This document shows positions 32,710 to 44,806 of a DNA stretch of 64,000 nt, in pieces; the first letter of the stretch is position 1; each line of letters starts with the position of its first letter. The stretch is from Hyparrhenia diplandra (lineage: Eukaryota > Streptophyta > Magnoliopsida > Poales > Poaceae): the NCBI GenBank assembly GCA_015847255.1, contig JADLZK010002845.1, positions 1 to 64,000 on the forward strand. The letters are read 5' to 3'. The notes under the pieces were generated by a model. The model was given only the letters and a program-made list of their open reading frames with translations, made no database searches and was not told the DNA's origin. A program made the translations under genes and the position numbers.

Positions 32710-35700
32710 CTATTCGGACACCAAATCTTCCAACTTCTTTCGAAACTTTGGAACTGCATCAGCTTTAATTGCCATCACTAAGCCCATCTCTTTGTAATTT
32801 TTCATCTGCATGAAGAGCCAGTTAAGTTTAGGAACACCTTCCAATTTTCACAAACAGGTAGTTATATGCTACATATCATTTGAAACATTGATCTATGGAT
32901 ACCAACGACAGATTACAGATAACCATCAGGAGGCAGATTACAGATAATCATCAGGAAGGCCATAACTAAGCCCATATTCAAAAAACTAGAAAAGGCACAA
33001 GATAAAAAGGATTTAGGGTAGATTCATGGTTCAGTCCATCTGCATGAAAAGCCAGAAAGTTAAGTTTAAGGAACCGCCTTCAATCGCCCAGCCGGCAAAC
33101 AGGAAGACCTCCCACGCACCGGCGTTATGTTATGCTATCCCGACATATCTTCATTATCTATCCCTTCAAAACATTGATCTATGGATAGGCCAAGCGACAG
33201 ATTACAGATCAGGAAGACGCCACTTTAGCAAATCACGCGAACCATCAATGGAGGCAGATCTTTTCCAGTGTCGGGCTAATCTGGTCTTGGTCTACTCTCA
33301 TCCACTCAGCACCACATCATCGACAAAGAGCATACACCAAGGGATATTCTGTATAAGTAACCTCATCCATCACCGTAGTAAATAAATAGGGCTCAAGCAC
33401 GACTTTATGTACTCCTATGTTAATTGAAAAGTGTATCGCCATCACATGTCCAGGAACAGTCACAGGTTTGAAAAAAAATGTCCCAACTTCACATTCTTTA
33501 GCCTTCGTTTGCTCGATAACCCTCTCCCACGGCTTCATCGATGGCTCATCAAACTAGTACAACTTTTCTCTTATTCTTGAAGATTGGTATTACATATACC
33601 TCCCATTCTTTAGGATCATGAGGGTTAAAAATAGTCGACCATACTACCGCTCTCGCTGACATCTCCACACCTCAATGGGGATCATCGGGGCCCATCGCTT
33701 TAAATACGCAATTCTCCTCAAAAGTATCATCAAATCACAGTCATCCAACAAGGTAGGACTACATTCTCCTAGCTGGCATTCAAGTCGGTCACATCCATCC
33801 CATTTGATTTTCAAGATAAATCCTTCCTCCCCTTCCTTGCCTAAGCAGTCATCAAAAGCCCGCAAATGGCAAAAATAGCCCTCGACACTCTTGTCGAATG
33901 GAGGACTGAAGCACCTCCTCCTTCTTCTCCCTCCCCTGTTCCAGCTTCCTTCTTGCTTGGAACATGTTGCCATTGGAAAAATGTCTTCTTCCCAAGGCCT
34001 CGCCTGAAGATCATTCTGAGCCTAAGCTTCCACCACTTCGGTCCTCGTAATCTGACACGTTTGTCCGGAACCCGAAACGATCTTGTGTTAGCATCATAAT
34101 CCAGGCAAAAATCGGCTCAAACAACAATGGGATTCCCTCACCTGAATAGCATGCTGAAGAGTTTTGATACCTATCTAGGTCAATTTCATTCCTCCACCCA
34201 CTAATAACAGGATAAGATCACCTTTAATTCCATCCTTAAGGTATCTTCAGGATACCATTAATTTTCATCTGCATGAAGTTGCCAGAAAGTTAAGTTTAAG
34301 AACACCTTCCAATTTTCACAAACAGGTAGTTTACATATCATTTGAAACATTCATCTATGGATCGGGGATACGACAGATTACAGATAACCATCAGGAGGCA
34401 GATTACAGATAATCATCAGGAAGGACTATAACAAAAGTTCAAGACACGGTGTGAAGAAAAAAATGTCCCAACTTCACATTCTTTAGCTTTGGCTACTAGT
34501 ATTTTCTCCAGATTATAAGGACATGATATGGGTGCTGTCATGCAAATACCAACTAAAAGTATCATACAGACAATAGAACCGGAGCATTGCATATTTCAAG
34601 ATCACAAAGCAGCAAATGGCAAAATGCAACTGACCTCCTGTTGAGCTGACTGCTCAGACCGTATTGGAAAAGTGAAAGACCATGAGCTAAGCTGAAAAGA
34701 AAGAATCTGTTAGCATCATAACAAAAATACAAACAACAAACACCTGAATAGCATGCTTTGATACCTCGTGAAAAATTTCATCCTCTAACTTCGGATAGAT
34801 AACAGGTTCTTCATCATCTTTGCTTTTCTTTGATTTATGTTTTGCAGGGGTTTTCCTCTGCACACAGCAATCCACAAGTGAGTAAAGAACTAATGACAAA
34901 GCAATCCACAACAAAATGAGCCTCATTCACATACAGAGAGATACAAATAGTGGATACTGATGATCAACACGTCATCTTACATGGCTCTACTCCACTAAGC
35001 ATGGAAACATGCCCCTTTAAACATTCAAGACAATTGATACCAGGCTAGGCAATAGAAAGGGGAAACAGAACAGAATATAATTCTCACCTCGAGCATTCTG
35101 ACAACCAACAGGTAGTCCTTGAACCGGAAGGAGTCCCGGAGTTCTTTTGTTGGCTTAAGCCATGCAGACACAGTTGCAAGTTCATTATCCAAGTAGAAAT
35201 AGACAGAAAATAAGTTGCTTCAGAACATTAAATTACCTCATCTTCTGTTGCCCAGGAAATCTCGTCAAAGAGTGCGTCATACAGCTTAGGCACGAGTTCA
35301 TAAGGGAAATTCACAAAGCGGCGACACACCAGCAGGCCCACACTCGATGCTTTCTCTTCAAGCAGAGACCTGAGCTGCTTCTTAGTACCCTTGTCGGCAC
35401 AGACAGCAAGCAGATACTCCTTAAGATCCTTAATGCATTTTTGCTCCTGCGAATCATCAGCAACGAAGAGAGATAGCATGGGTATCAACAGATCAAAATC
35501 GAACATCTTGTTACTCTTATAAATAAATGGATGCACGAATCATACAGCATATCGTCCCAAATTGAGCACGCTAATGAGACCAAACAGATCATCGTCGTCA
35601 TTGTTGTTAGTACTGGAATTGGCCTTCTCAACGCCGTTTCCTTCCCTTTCCTCCTCCTCGTCGTCGTCATCATCAGCCAACTTGACGGCCGTGCCTACAG

Positions 35701-36069
35701 TGGTCTGCGCGAGGATGAGGTCAACGAAGCCGGTGAGGTCCCAGGGCTTGGAGTCGAGGTACGTCTGGAGCAGAAGCCTGGCGCCGTGGAAGTCGCTCGG
35801 CTTGGGGTCGAAGAAGGCGAAATCCGCTTGCACCGTCTCGAGCTGCAGTGCGAGACCCAAATTTAGGAGGGGAATCAAAGGGTTCCTGGTAAGAGGAGAG
35901 CTACAGGTTCCAGGTGGGCGGTCACCTCCTCCGAAGACTCCTCGCCGTCGTCGCTGTCGCTGCCGCTGGTGCTGAAGCTCTCCTCTTCGCTTCCGCTGCT
36001 GCCGCGGTCCTCCACCTCGTCGCTGGAGGGCTCGGCCCGCTTCGCGCGCTTGGACGGTGGCCGCGGCAT
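32710..36069 (-). CDS. BCP1: BCP1/BCCIP family ribosome-biogenesis chaperone
   Basis: BCCIP/Bcp1 family. Yeast Bcp1 is a nuclear chaperone for ribosomal protein uL14 and supports nuclear export. Exons on the minus strand: 36069-35926, 35842-35546, 35446-35237, 35153-35088, 34857-34765, 34691-34635, 32805-32710. Every exon length is a multiple of three, so all introns are phase 0. The product is about 320 aa. The N terminus is basic then acidic (MPRPPSKRAKR, EESFSTSGSDSDDGEESSEE). The BCP1 domain follows, with VQADFAFFDPKPSDFHGARL, LISVLNLGRYA, EQKCIKDLKEYLLAVC and FVNFPYELVPKLYDALFDEI. The last exon ends MGLVMAIKADAVPKFRKKLE then DLVSE. The last intron is 1.8 kb and contains a LINE-bearing patchwork insertion. 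No frameshift was found. The gene is head-to-head with SOF1. Confidence 0.9.
33036..34255 (-). mobile_element. Patchwork insertion with degenerate LINE reverse-transcriptase sequence
   Basis: This segment separates two parts of the BCP1 last intron that are contiguous in the dead copy near 27.9-28.2 kb. On the minus strand, pieces match plant L1-like reverse transcriptase: KPWERVIEQ, then GVHKVVLEPYLF, then VMDEV, then MLFVDDVVLSG, which carries the (F/Y)xDD catalytic motif. Stops and missing sequence make it non-functional. Interleaved pieces are copies of nearby BCP1 intron sequence: 33036-33240 resembles 34262-34400, 33471-33503 resembles 34453-34487, and 34085-34170 resembles 34707-34768. 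The borders are approximate. Confidence 0.7.
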
Positions 36070-36684
36070 ATCGTCTGGTGAGCAAGCGACGTGTGCATTG
36101 AGTGACGTGATTCGAGCAACCGGGCTAGGGGTAACTCGTTCCGGGACGAGCAGAAACGTACCTTGGCGTGGGGTTTCGGCGTCGGTCGTCGGCGGTGGAA
36201 GCGTCGGGGAGAGGAAGCGGTTTTGGACGGCTTGAGGCGGCGGCGGAGAAGATGAGGGTGCGAGCAAAGGGGGGGAGAAACCGGCGAACGGGGCCGGAAG
36301 CTTTCGGCCGCGAGGCATTCCTCAGATGTGAGGCGGAGCGGCGGCGGCGGGGGAGGACAAGAGAAGAGAGGGCGGCTGGCGGCGGCGGCGCTCCTGAGCT
36401 CTCGCTGTGGACCGATCGATGTGGGGTCGAGTGGAATGGGCTGTAGAGATTACTGGGCTGGGCCTCAGGCGGGCCGGGCCGTGTGAAAACCGGGAGTAGA
36501 GAATCCGACGGGTCCCTTCGACGTCTAACGTCTATCCTTGTTCCTGTGATTTCCCCTCTCGGCGGCGGCGGCGGCGGCGGCGGCGTTGGGCGCTCGTTTG
36601 GGAGAGGAAGGGCGTGCGCGGCGCAGAGCCGTATATCCTCGTCGGCATCAAGCGCTTTCCGGCCTCGTCGACCTTGGTGGCGCG
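36070..36684. promoter_or_regulatory. Bidirectional promoter, BCP1 / SOF1
   Basis: The two start codons are 615 bp apart and divergent. Site II-type elements occur as TGGGCT at 36437-36442 and 36454-36459, and TGGGCC at 36459-36464. A run of about eight GGC triplets at 36561-36583 lies in the probable SOF1 leader. Confidence 0.6.
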
Positions 36685-39600
36685 ATGAGGGTGAAGGTGA
36701 TTTCGCGCTCCACCGACGACTACACGCGCGAGCGCAGCCAGGACCTGCAGGTAGGCGCCCCTGCTGCGACAGCGATTCCTGTCCTTGCTGATACCACTGC
36801 CGTGTTCATCCGGCTTCTCACCGTAATTCTTTCATCCTTTTAGTTTGTTGGGTTCCACTTCCATTGCTGGTTGGGGTCTTTGCCCAACTGCATGTGAATC
36901 ATTTAGGCATCGATATAATTTTACCTCACTCCACTGACACTCCCAAATGCATTTGTTGGTCTCAACAGAAAGTATTCCGCAACTATGATCCAGCGCTTCG
37001 TAGTCAAGAGAAAGCTGTTGAGTATACTCGGGCACTCAATGCTGCCAAGTTAGAGAAGGTATGACACTTCCTCCTTCCCCCGAATTCATGTTTTGTTTCT
37101 TTATAATTTCTATTCTATTGGGATGATGATTTTTCTGCTCTGCTTTGTCCAGATATTTGCTAAGCCATTTATCGGAGCTATGGATGGCCATATTGATGCG
37201 GTATCGTGCATGGCCAAAAACCCCAGTCATTTGAAAGCAATATTTTCTGGTTCAATGGATGGAGGTAATCACCTATTTCTTGACTAGCTTTTGTCTTATT
37301 GACTATGTGTTTAGCAGTATTATCTGCTGTTTGGTAAATTGCATCAATCAATTACTTATATGATCACATACACACAACATATTTATGGCTTTGTGGCATT
37401 AAGTGGTGTCCTTGTTGGTGAACTAATGTAAGGTTGCATTCCTGAGTTCGTTTGCATCTTTGTAACTGGCTAGCTGCTTCAAGTGAACTATTTTCATGCT
37501 TCCCCCTTATAGACAACCTTCCAGTCCTCATCTTCTCATTATGTACTGGTTTGGTGATATTTTGGCATGAATGAAAATGCTATTTGGGTGTTATTATAAA
37601 ATAAAACATGGACCTGCTACTGCTACATTTCCCTTAATTTGTTTGTCAGGGCGCTTAAGCTTGCATTGCGCTTTCTTATTGTCAGGAGATTGTAAAGGCT
37701 ATGCAGTCTGTGGTAATTCCCTTTTGTCACCTATTGTGGATAGTGGTTGTTACTGTGATTCTGTCATTTAGCATAATTTTTTTAGGAATTGACAACAAAA
37801 AAAAGAAGCAATGTACCATGACATATCTTGTCGCTGCTAGTTGGGTCCTGAACCTTTTTAGAGTACAATATAGATGACTTGTCAGTTCAGTTCCACAAAA
37901 TCTGTGTTGGTCTGAGTGATCAACAGACTTACACAAAAGTGATTCCATATTGGTGGACCATGTCTGATTATTATACCTAGTGAACAGGTAATCAGGTGCT
38001 TTCCTAACATATTATTGTGTTGTCACGGCTCTTCTTGAGCACCTCAAGAGTCTTTGTCATATATTTATGAATAGGACACCATTGCAGTATTCACTTGTGC
38101 TTGTAGCTATTGTATGCAAATTTGCAACCTGATAGATTTTTTTTCCTCGAACACAAACGTGATAGATATAACCACTCCTTAAACATTGATCATGGTCCAT
38201 CATCTTCATTATTTTTCATGATTTTTTTTTTGAACATGATTTACCTTTATCTGTTAATCAAATTGAAATTATTTGAATAATAAGTGGTAAATCCACCTTT
38301 CTGTTTTCTTGTCAGATATTCGCCTTTGGGACATTGCTGCGAGGTACTGCTACTGCATTGAGGATTACCTCATTCCTTAACCATCTGATATCCATTTCCT
38401 CCATTTGTTCTTGGATTTATTTCATATTTCATGCCGTGTATCAAAGTAAATTTGTGCGATTTTTACAACAATGACAACAGGAAGACAGTTTGTCAGTTCC
38501 CGGACACCAGGGCGCTGTAAGAGGATTAACAACATCCACTGATGGTGATCTACTTGTATCATGTGGCGTTGATTGCACGTAAGTTAATTGTTGATATCAA
38601 TTTCTTTGTCTTCTAGACAGTGGCGTTCTAGTGTCCACTGGATTTCCATATATGTCAAGTTGCTTTATGCCGCTAAATGATAAGTAGCAGTAACACATCT
38701 TATGCACTTACATACAGCCAAGAACTTCCTGTAGGCATGATTGGTCGGGTTAGAGATAATAAATAAATCTTAAAGATGCCAATATTTTAGAGCATCAACT
38801 GATGGCCTATTTTTGGAGTGGTTTTATATGCCTAAGAGGCTAAGAACCATCTGTACTTAGTACATTGGGCTGCCTTCAAGGGTTTATACAGATTATGCAT
38901 GTGCTGTCTAAAATTTAATTTTTGGAACTGTAGTGTTTCGTGTTGTAAAGTAAAGCAGTTTTATTATTTTTGTTACCTGTGTTATTACCATACACTATCT
39001 CATTGGCTGCAGTGTTCGGCTCTGGAAAGATCCAATGCTTAAAATGGTGGACACTAGCGAACATACTGGAGATAATTCTCAGGTATGCACTGGATAGACA
39101 CATCTATCTCGGTTTTACTCAAATCCTGTTTCTCACTTTTTCAATTCGCTAATTTGGGTTGCAGCCATCAGCAGTCTACACCTGGAAGCATGCATTCTGG
39201 TAAGGGCATCATTTTTTTTCATTCCTTAGCTTCCTCTTATTTTTATATCTGAAAATATTGTGATAAGAATATTTGTTCTCATTACTTTTAGGGGTGCTGA
39301 CCACCAGTGGGATGGTAATCTTTTTGTAACTGTTGGTGCTCAAGTTGATATATGGGATCCTGACAGGTATATCTTTTTGTTTCTAGCTATTTCAAATTTG
39401 GTTCTATGTGTTATCAGCATCAACGCTCACTTTATCTGTACAGGTCAGAGCCAGTAAGTAGCTTCGAATGGGGTAACGATACGGTTCTTTCGGTGCGATT
39501 TGATCCTGGGGACTGTAATGTTTTGATTACATCGGGCAGGTCAATGTTCTATTTTATCTGCAAAATTTGATATGTTCAAATTGTTTTCCTATGGTTTTAT

Positions 39601-42600
39601 TAGACCCAGGGCACCATGCGGTAATTTAAATGAATTGAATGTACATTTTTCTCTTTCTTTTCATGCTTGGTAATGCTGATGTCATTTTGTGTTGTCATTG
39701 TTATCATATTTGTGAAGGACCTTGTGAAGATATCTCAGTCCCTTTCTTATAAACCTTTTTTCCCCAGAGATCAATCACTTTGGTTGACATGACAACATCT
39801 CAGAGTTGTGTAGCGGCACCAACAAGAATAATAGATATCTTTGTTTCTTGTTTGTTGGAAAGACTGTTCAAGTGTCACACTTATGGTTGTGCTAGTTTGG
39901 CTACTCCCTCAAGTTTGCAAATAACTGATTTTTTGAACAATGACATGGTCTCCTAAACAAATTTATGCTTCTGTGATAGTACTTTGCAAGGCAAATGTAT
40001 GCATATGATCTCCAGGTTTTTGAACTAAATACTTTAAAGTTATTTACTGAAACCTTGTCCAAAACATCAAATATTTACAAACTGGAGGGAGTATTTTAGA
40101 CTCTGTTCTCTCTGTCAGTTACCTTTTCCAAGGAGCAAATTGTTTGTTTGTCTGTGATCACCATAAAATCATTTTAAAATATCTGGGACGTCAATCCTGG
40201 AGATCAGGACATTTGTAACATCACAGTGAGGACAATACTCTAGAGTTCACTAACTTTTGTGGTCTCATATTTCCAGTGATCGGAGTCTAACACTCTATGA
40301 CTTGCGCATGTCATCTCCAGCTAGAAAGCTAATAATGAAGGTCTGTCGATTCTCGTTTTTGGAATCCTGATAGTTATACATTTCTTCTAGCTTCTATTTT
40401 TGTATCTACTGGATGGCAATAGTCTGATGTATGCTTTGCGTATGCAGACAAGGTGCAATTCAGTATGCTGGAACCCCAGAGAGCCTATGAACTTCACTGC
40501 TGTAAGATTAAAATTTTATTTTTATATTTCTGGAGCTGCCACATAATTCTGACTATAATATTATAAAATATTTGTTATGGCTGGCACTCCACCATTTAGG
40601 ATCTGATGTTGTGAACTTGTGATGCCTTTTGTCACTAGGCAAATGAAGACACAAACTGTTACTCCTTTGATGCTAGAAAGCTGGATGAAGCAAAAATTGT
40701 TCACAAAGGCCATGTTTCAGCAGTGTAAGTGTATTTTTTCTGCAAACTATCTTTTTTGCTATGTCTTTAGGAGGTAGGGATGTAAAGATTTGTTATCCTC
40801 ACTATCATATATCTCTTATCAATATGAAGAGCATATGAATATTGAGGAAAGATAGAAGAACCTATGAATAAATCATAGGGTACATAGAGAAAATAGAAAC
40901 TGGATTTGGCACTTAATTCCGTGGTGGGGTTGCTACATTGTCATACTCATACAGTTGATTATTCATCAATGATGACTTAATGAACCTTCTGAAGATGTCT
41001 ATGTTGCTTTCCCAAAAAAAAAAAAAGATGTCTATGTTGCTTGTTGCATTAACTCATAAGCACAGTTGATATTATTTCATGTACTTGATCTGTACTTTTG
41101 ACATTGGTAGCATACATGTCTAGTTTCTGTTAATTTGTTGTGGGGTCATCTTACATGAATTTGGGTTTTCAGGATGGATATTGACTACTCACCAACAGGG
41201 CGTGAATTTGTCACTGGTTCCTATGATAGAACAGTATGTTTACTCCTAATAACTTACAATGATTTCACACTCAAGTATGTATGTGTTATTCTAATTTCCT
41301 ACTCAATGAAGTATACATATTACTTTTTGCAGGTAAGGATTTTTAATTATCTTGGAGACCACAGCAGAGAGATTTACCACACCAAGAGGATGCAAAGGTT
41401 CTTCTTTATTCCTACATTATTCATTTATTTGTCAGTCTTCACTTTTTTCTTTCTAGTTACAGGTGCCCTCATGTTTAACTGAATTTTGTTTTCTATATAG
41501 TTTCAGAAAGTAGTTTAGTATAGATGAGTTCATCTTAGTATAGCTGAGTTCATCATATTTGCGTTATATGCATCCTTTTCTCTGAAAGATAATTTCCTGC
41601 TATTTACCATGATTTTTTTTTGTAAAATTCTAATCAATTTACCATGCTACTTCAAAGGGTGTTTTGTGTGAAGTACACCTTTGACGGGACCTATCTAGTC
41701 TCTGGCAGTGATGATACAAATCTTCGTCTGTGGAAGTCCAAAGCTTCAGAACAACTTGGAGTTGTAAGTTTTTAATGCCATTCAGTGTTTTCCAGCTGCT
41801 GTTGTGTTTTTGGCATGCTTGTTGCCTGCTACTGTTCAGAGTCATGCCAAATTCAGGTGGTAGCTTTTCTGGACAAGTTCACATGGCATCTGGCTTCTCA
41901 CTGTGGATGCTCTATGACTTAGCAATATTGCAATTGCCAACTCTATATGCCCTAATTTACTTCCTGGATTATGACTATATGCTCTTTAATATGTATTTTC
42001 ATATCCATCATATCAAGGGTGCAAGCAGGCTGGATCATACAGACCATTTGATCCATTTATAGTTATTTCCCATTACCATTAATGACAAGAGCCATGCATA
42101 GAGGAGCAAACAAACTAAATTGGATTAGACATTGAGACGGTCATCAATTTTCCCTAGATCATGTTTGGTCATAGCTTGAGATTGTTTTTCGTTAGTTGAT
42201 TTTATTACGGGAATTGCCCTGCTTGCCTGAAAACGATTGCATTAGCTTTTTTTGTACTTGTATCCAGAATGGATCCGGTCTTGTGTGCATTAGTTCCTAG
42301 TTTGCTTCAAGAACACCCAGTGAGGAACAAGTATGTGAAGCAAAGCAAATGCTCTTTTGTTCAGTTCATTTTACTGAGAAATTCTGTGTTGCAATCATAT
42401 ATGCTTAGCTTAGCTTTTGAGGATTAAGACTTTGATGATTGAAGCCATGTAAACTGATGAGGAGAGGAAGATGTGTTCTTGTGAATGGTTGCACTTCTTG
42501 TTTCTGTATTCGTCTTCTGTCTCTGTTATTAACTTGTGGATATCTATTCTGGAAAATGATTGTACTACTTACCATTGATGCCTTGGGATTTTGTTGTTAG

Positions 42601-43134
42601 TTTTAAACTAATAGTTTATAGGCAATATAATTGTCCTCAGTTGTACGTATCCTTGATGGAAGAGTTTATGAACGTTTTGCTGTTAAGTTGTTGTATGTGA
42701 CTGAACAAATATCTTGTGCAGCTTCTTCCACGGGAGCGCAAAAAGCAAGAGTACCAGGATGCTTTGAAGGAGCGGTACAAGCATCTCCCAGAAGTGAAGC
42801 GGATTGTAAGGTAAGCTACTGTTTGTTTGCTTCCTCTGGCATGCATGGGGAAATCACTCTCTTTTTTTTCACAACTAGAGGTTAGCTGATGAGCTAGCAT
42901 GCATCTCTTAATACTATTATGGTAATAAAAATCTCCATCATGATTGGCTCTGTTGTTAATTATTATTACAGGCATAGACACCTACCGAAGCCGATCTACA
43001 AGGCAGCCAACCTACGGCGTACGATGATCGAAGCTGAAAACCGTAAAGAGGAAAGAAGGCGAAGGCACAGCGCTCCGGGGAGCATGCCTGTGCAGCCTTT
43101 CAGGAAGCGGAGAATCATCAAAGAAGTTGAGTAA
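36685..43134 (+). CDS. SOF1/DCAF13 WD40 protein of the small-subunit processome
   Basis: SOF1 (human DCAF13) is a nucleolar WD40 protein needed for 18S rRNA processing. Seventeen exons: 36685-36750, 36969-37058, 37153-37264, 38316-38343, 38481-38578, 39013-39082, 39165-39199, 39292-39366, 39444-39539, 40277-40340, 40448-40501, 40639-40724, 41173-41233, 41333-41397, 41658-41763, 42722-42810, 42972-43134; about 452 aa. The start is MRVKVISRSTDDYTRERSQD. WD repeats carry motifs such as GHIDAVSCM, DIRLWDIA, VRLWKDP, VDIWDPDR, LTLYDLR and NLRLWKSKA. The basic C-terminal SOF1 domain has HRHLPKPIYKAANLRRTM and ends PFRKRRIIKEVE. One base is missing near 38499-38503, where CCCGG should be one longer; restoring it gives CQFPGHQGAVRGL and correct exon phase. 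Confidence 0.93.
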
Positions 43135-44146
43135 GCCATGCATGCAGTTTGCATGGTCTTCCATTGAGAGTTGAGCTCCAGTTTTGGCCTTCCTACATGT
43201 ATGTGCTGTATCAATGACTTTTGTTTTACTAGTTATGAATTTGAAATACCAGATCAAATATAAGAGTCTGTAACCATGAGCAATCCGAAATGAAGAGACA
43301 CGGAGAGTGTAACCAGATATTTGAAATACCAAACCAAATATTCTTAGGGAAACTAACGCTTTGATGCCTGAAACTGGCCATTCACCTTTTTTTTTTTCTG
43401 GAGTAGACATTGGTTAGTGTACGATGTGCTCACACTCTCCTTGCTGCAAACAGTTTTGCCAGGTTGTGCACTTCGTTGCTTATATTTACACAAGAAGTAT
43501 GCATTTCACTTGTTTTTTTCTTTTCATTAATAAGAAGATGAAATAATGCATTTTCCTTTTTACATATGCAAATTGCAAGCACATTCCATGGATATATATA
43601 CATCTCCCTCTTCCGTTAGGTTTTTAAGTGGGCCAGGGCCTTTACTGAATCTGAGTACATTCTTCACAACCAGTACATGAACTGACAGAATAATATCTGA
43701 CTCTTTTTACACAAGCTGCAGCTTGTTTGCGTTGTTATTTGTCATTGGTAGGAAGGCACACTCTGTCTGTCGTGTGCGGTGTTGGGTGTCCTCAATCGCC
43801 TAACTCCGGCCGGCCATGTACGCAATGCAATGCAAGCATGCCCCGGCCGGCCGCTGTCAGAGGCTAGCGAAGGCATTTTGGTTGGACCTGCTGCATCTAT
43901 ATCTGCATGGTGGCATATTGAAGCTATAACGCTACAGTACATTGTGGCGAATGGCGTTTGGAGGCCATCGCTGGGAAGGGGAAGGGGCTATTGGCATTTG
44001 GATTTTGTTATTCGATCGATTGAGCCACCGCTGCGGCTGCGACTTTTATCATCGAAAAGGGCTCCAATGGATGGTCGCCGATGGCAGGCCATCGGTTGCG
44101 TGGCCCACCGAGCCCGCCTGACCCCGTCTGCTCCTTCCTTGCCTGC
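43135..44146. other. Intergenic, between SOF1 and the cyclotransferase-like gene
   Basis: SOF1 3' flank followed by a GC-richer proximal promoter. GGCCGGCC-type palindromes occur near 43810 and 43848. No gene is supported. Confidence 0.45.
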
Positions 44147-44152
44147 TATAAA
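44147..44152 (+). promoter_or_regulatory. TATA box of the cyclotransferase-like gene
   Basis: TATAAA stands 114 bp upstream of the start codon in GC-rich sequence (GCCTGCTATAAATGGGCC). That predicts a transcription start about 30 bp downstream and a leader of about 80 nt. Confidence 0.7.
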
Positions 44153-44260
44153 TGGGCCACGGTGGGCGGCCGGGCGGCCAGTTGGATTGGCAAGCGGCAC
44201 GGCACAGCACAGCACTGCAGCAGCAACCACCTTCCTCCCTCCTCATCAGATCGATCAGCT

Positions 44261-44806
44261 ATGGGCGATATGGGCGACGCCGCTCCGCCCCATCCCCCGG
44301 CGACGCTGGTGTTCACGTACGGCACGCTGAAGCGCGGCTTCTCCAACCACCGCCTCCTGGAGGAGCTCTTCGCGAGCGGGGACGCCACGCTGGTGGGCCC
44401 GGCGGTGACGTCGGCGCGGCTGCCGCTGGTGTGCGGTCCCTACCGGGTGCCGTTCCTGCTCAACCTTCCCTCCCCGGGACCGGGACCAGGCCTGGCGCAC
44501 CGCGTGCGCGGGGAGGCGTACAAGGTGACGCCCCGCGGCCTGGCGCGCCTCGACGAGCTGGAAGGCGTCGCCACGGGCCACTACGAGCGCCTCCCCGTGG
44601 ACATCGAGGTCGAGGGAGCGGATCAGGAGGTGGAGGCCATCGCCTACTTCGCGCACCGGAGCTACGCGGGCGACCTGTGGCGGCGCAGCGGGGAGGAAGG
44701 CGTCCCTGAGTACACACACGGCGTGGCGGCAGGGTATGTCCGCCGGAAGGACCGGCCGCAGGGGCAGACGTTCCTGGAACAGATCCGGGTCTTCGTCTCC
44801 TCCTAA
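44261..44806 (+). CDS. Gamma-glutamylcyclotransferase-like (AIG2-like/GGACT) protein
   Basis: Small enzyme of the gamma-glutamylcyclotransferase fold. Relatives release 5-oxoproline from gamma-glutamyl substrates, but the plant members' substrates are mostly unsettled. The gene is single-exon, intact, 181 aa. The signature FTYGTLKRGFSNH near residue 17 forms the substrate-binding loop. VRGEAYKVTPRGLARLDELE contains the likely catalytic Glu in the LDELEG motif, followed by GHYERLPVDIEVE and AIAYF. The start at 44261 is preferred over in-frame upstream ATGs because it lies downstream of the TATA box, and the protein begins shortly before the conserved domain. It is one of the few genes here with no sign of a frame error. 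The first half is strongly GC-biased at third positions, usual for single-exon grass genes. Confidence 0.9.
   Translation: MGDMGDAAPPHPPATLVFTYGTLKRGFSNHRLLEELFASGDATLVGPAVTSARLPLVCGPYRVPFLLNLPSPGPGPGLAHRVRGEAYKVTPRGLARLDELEGVATGHYERLPVDIEVEGADQEVEAIAYFAHRSYAGDLWRRSGEEGVPEYTHGVAAGYVRRKDRPQGQTFLEQIRVFVSS

Noticed and set aside
40020..40100. CTGGAGGGAGTATTTT patch in a SOF1 intron
   Set aside because: Looks like one Stowaway-type end, but no matching partner end was found, so not listed as an element.
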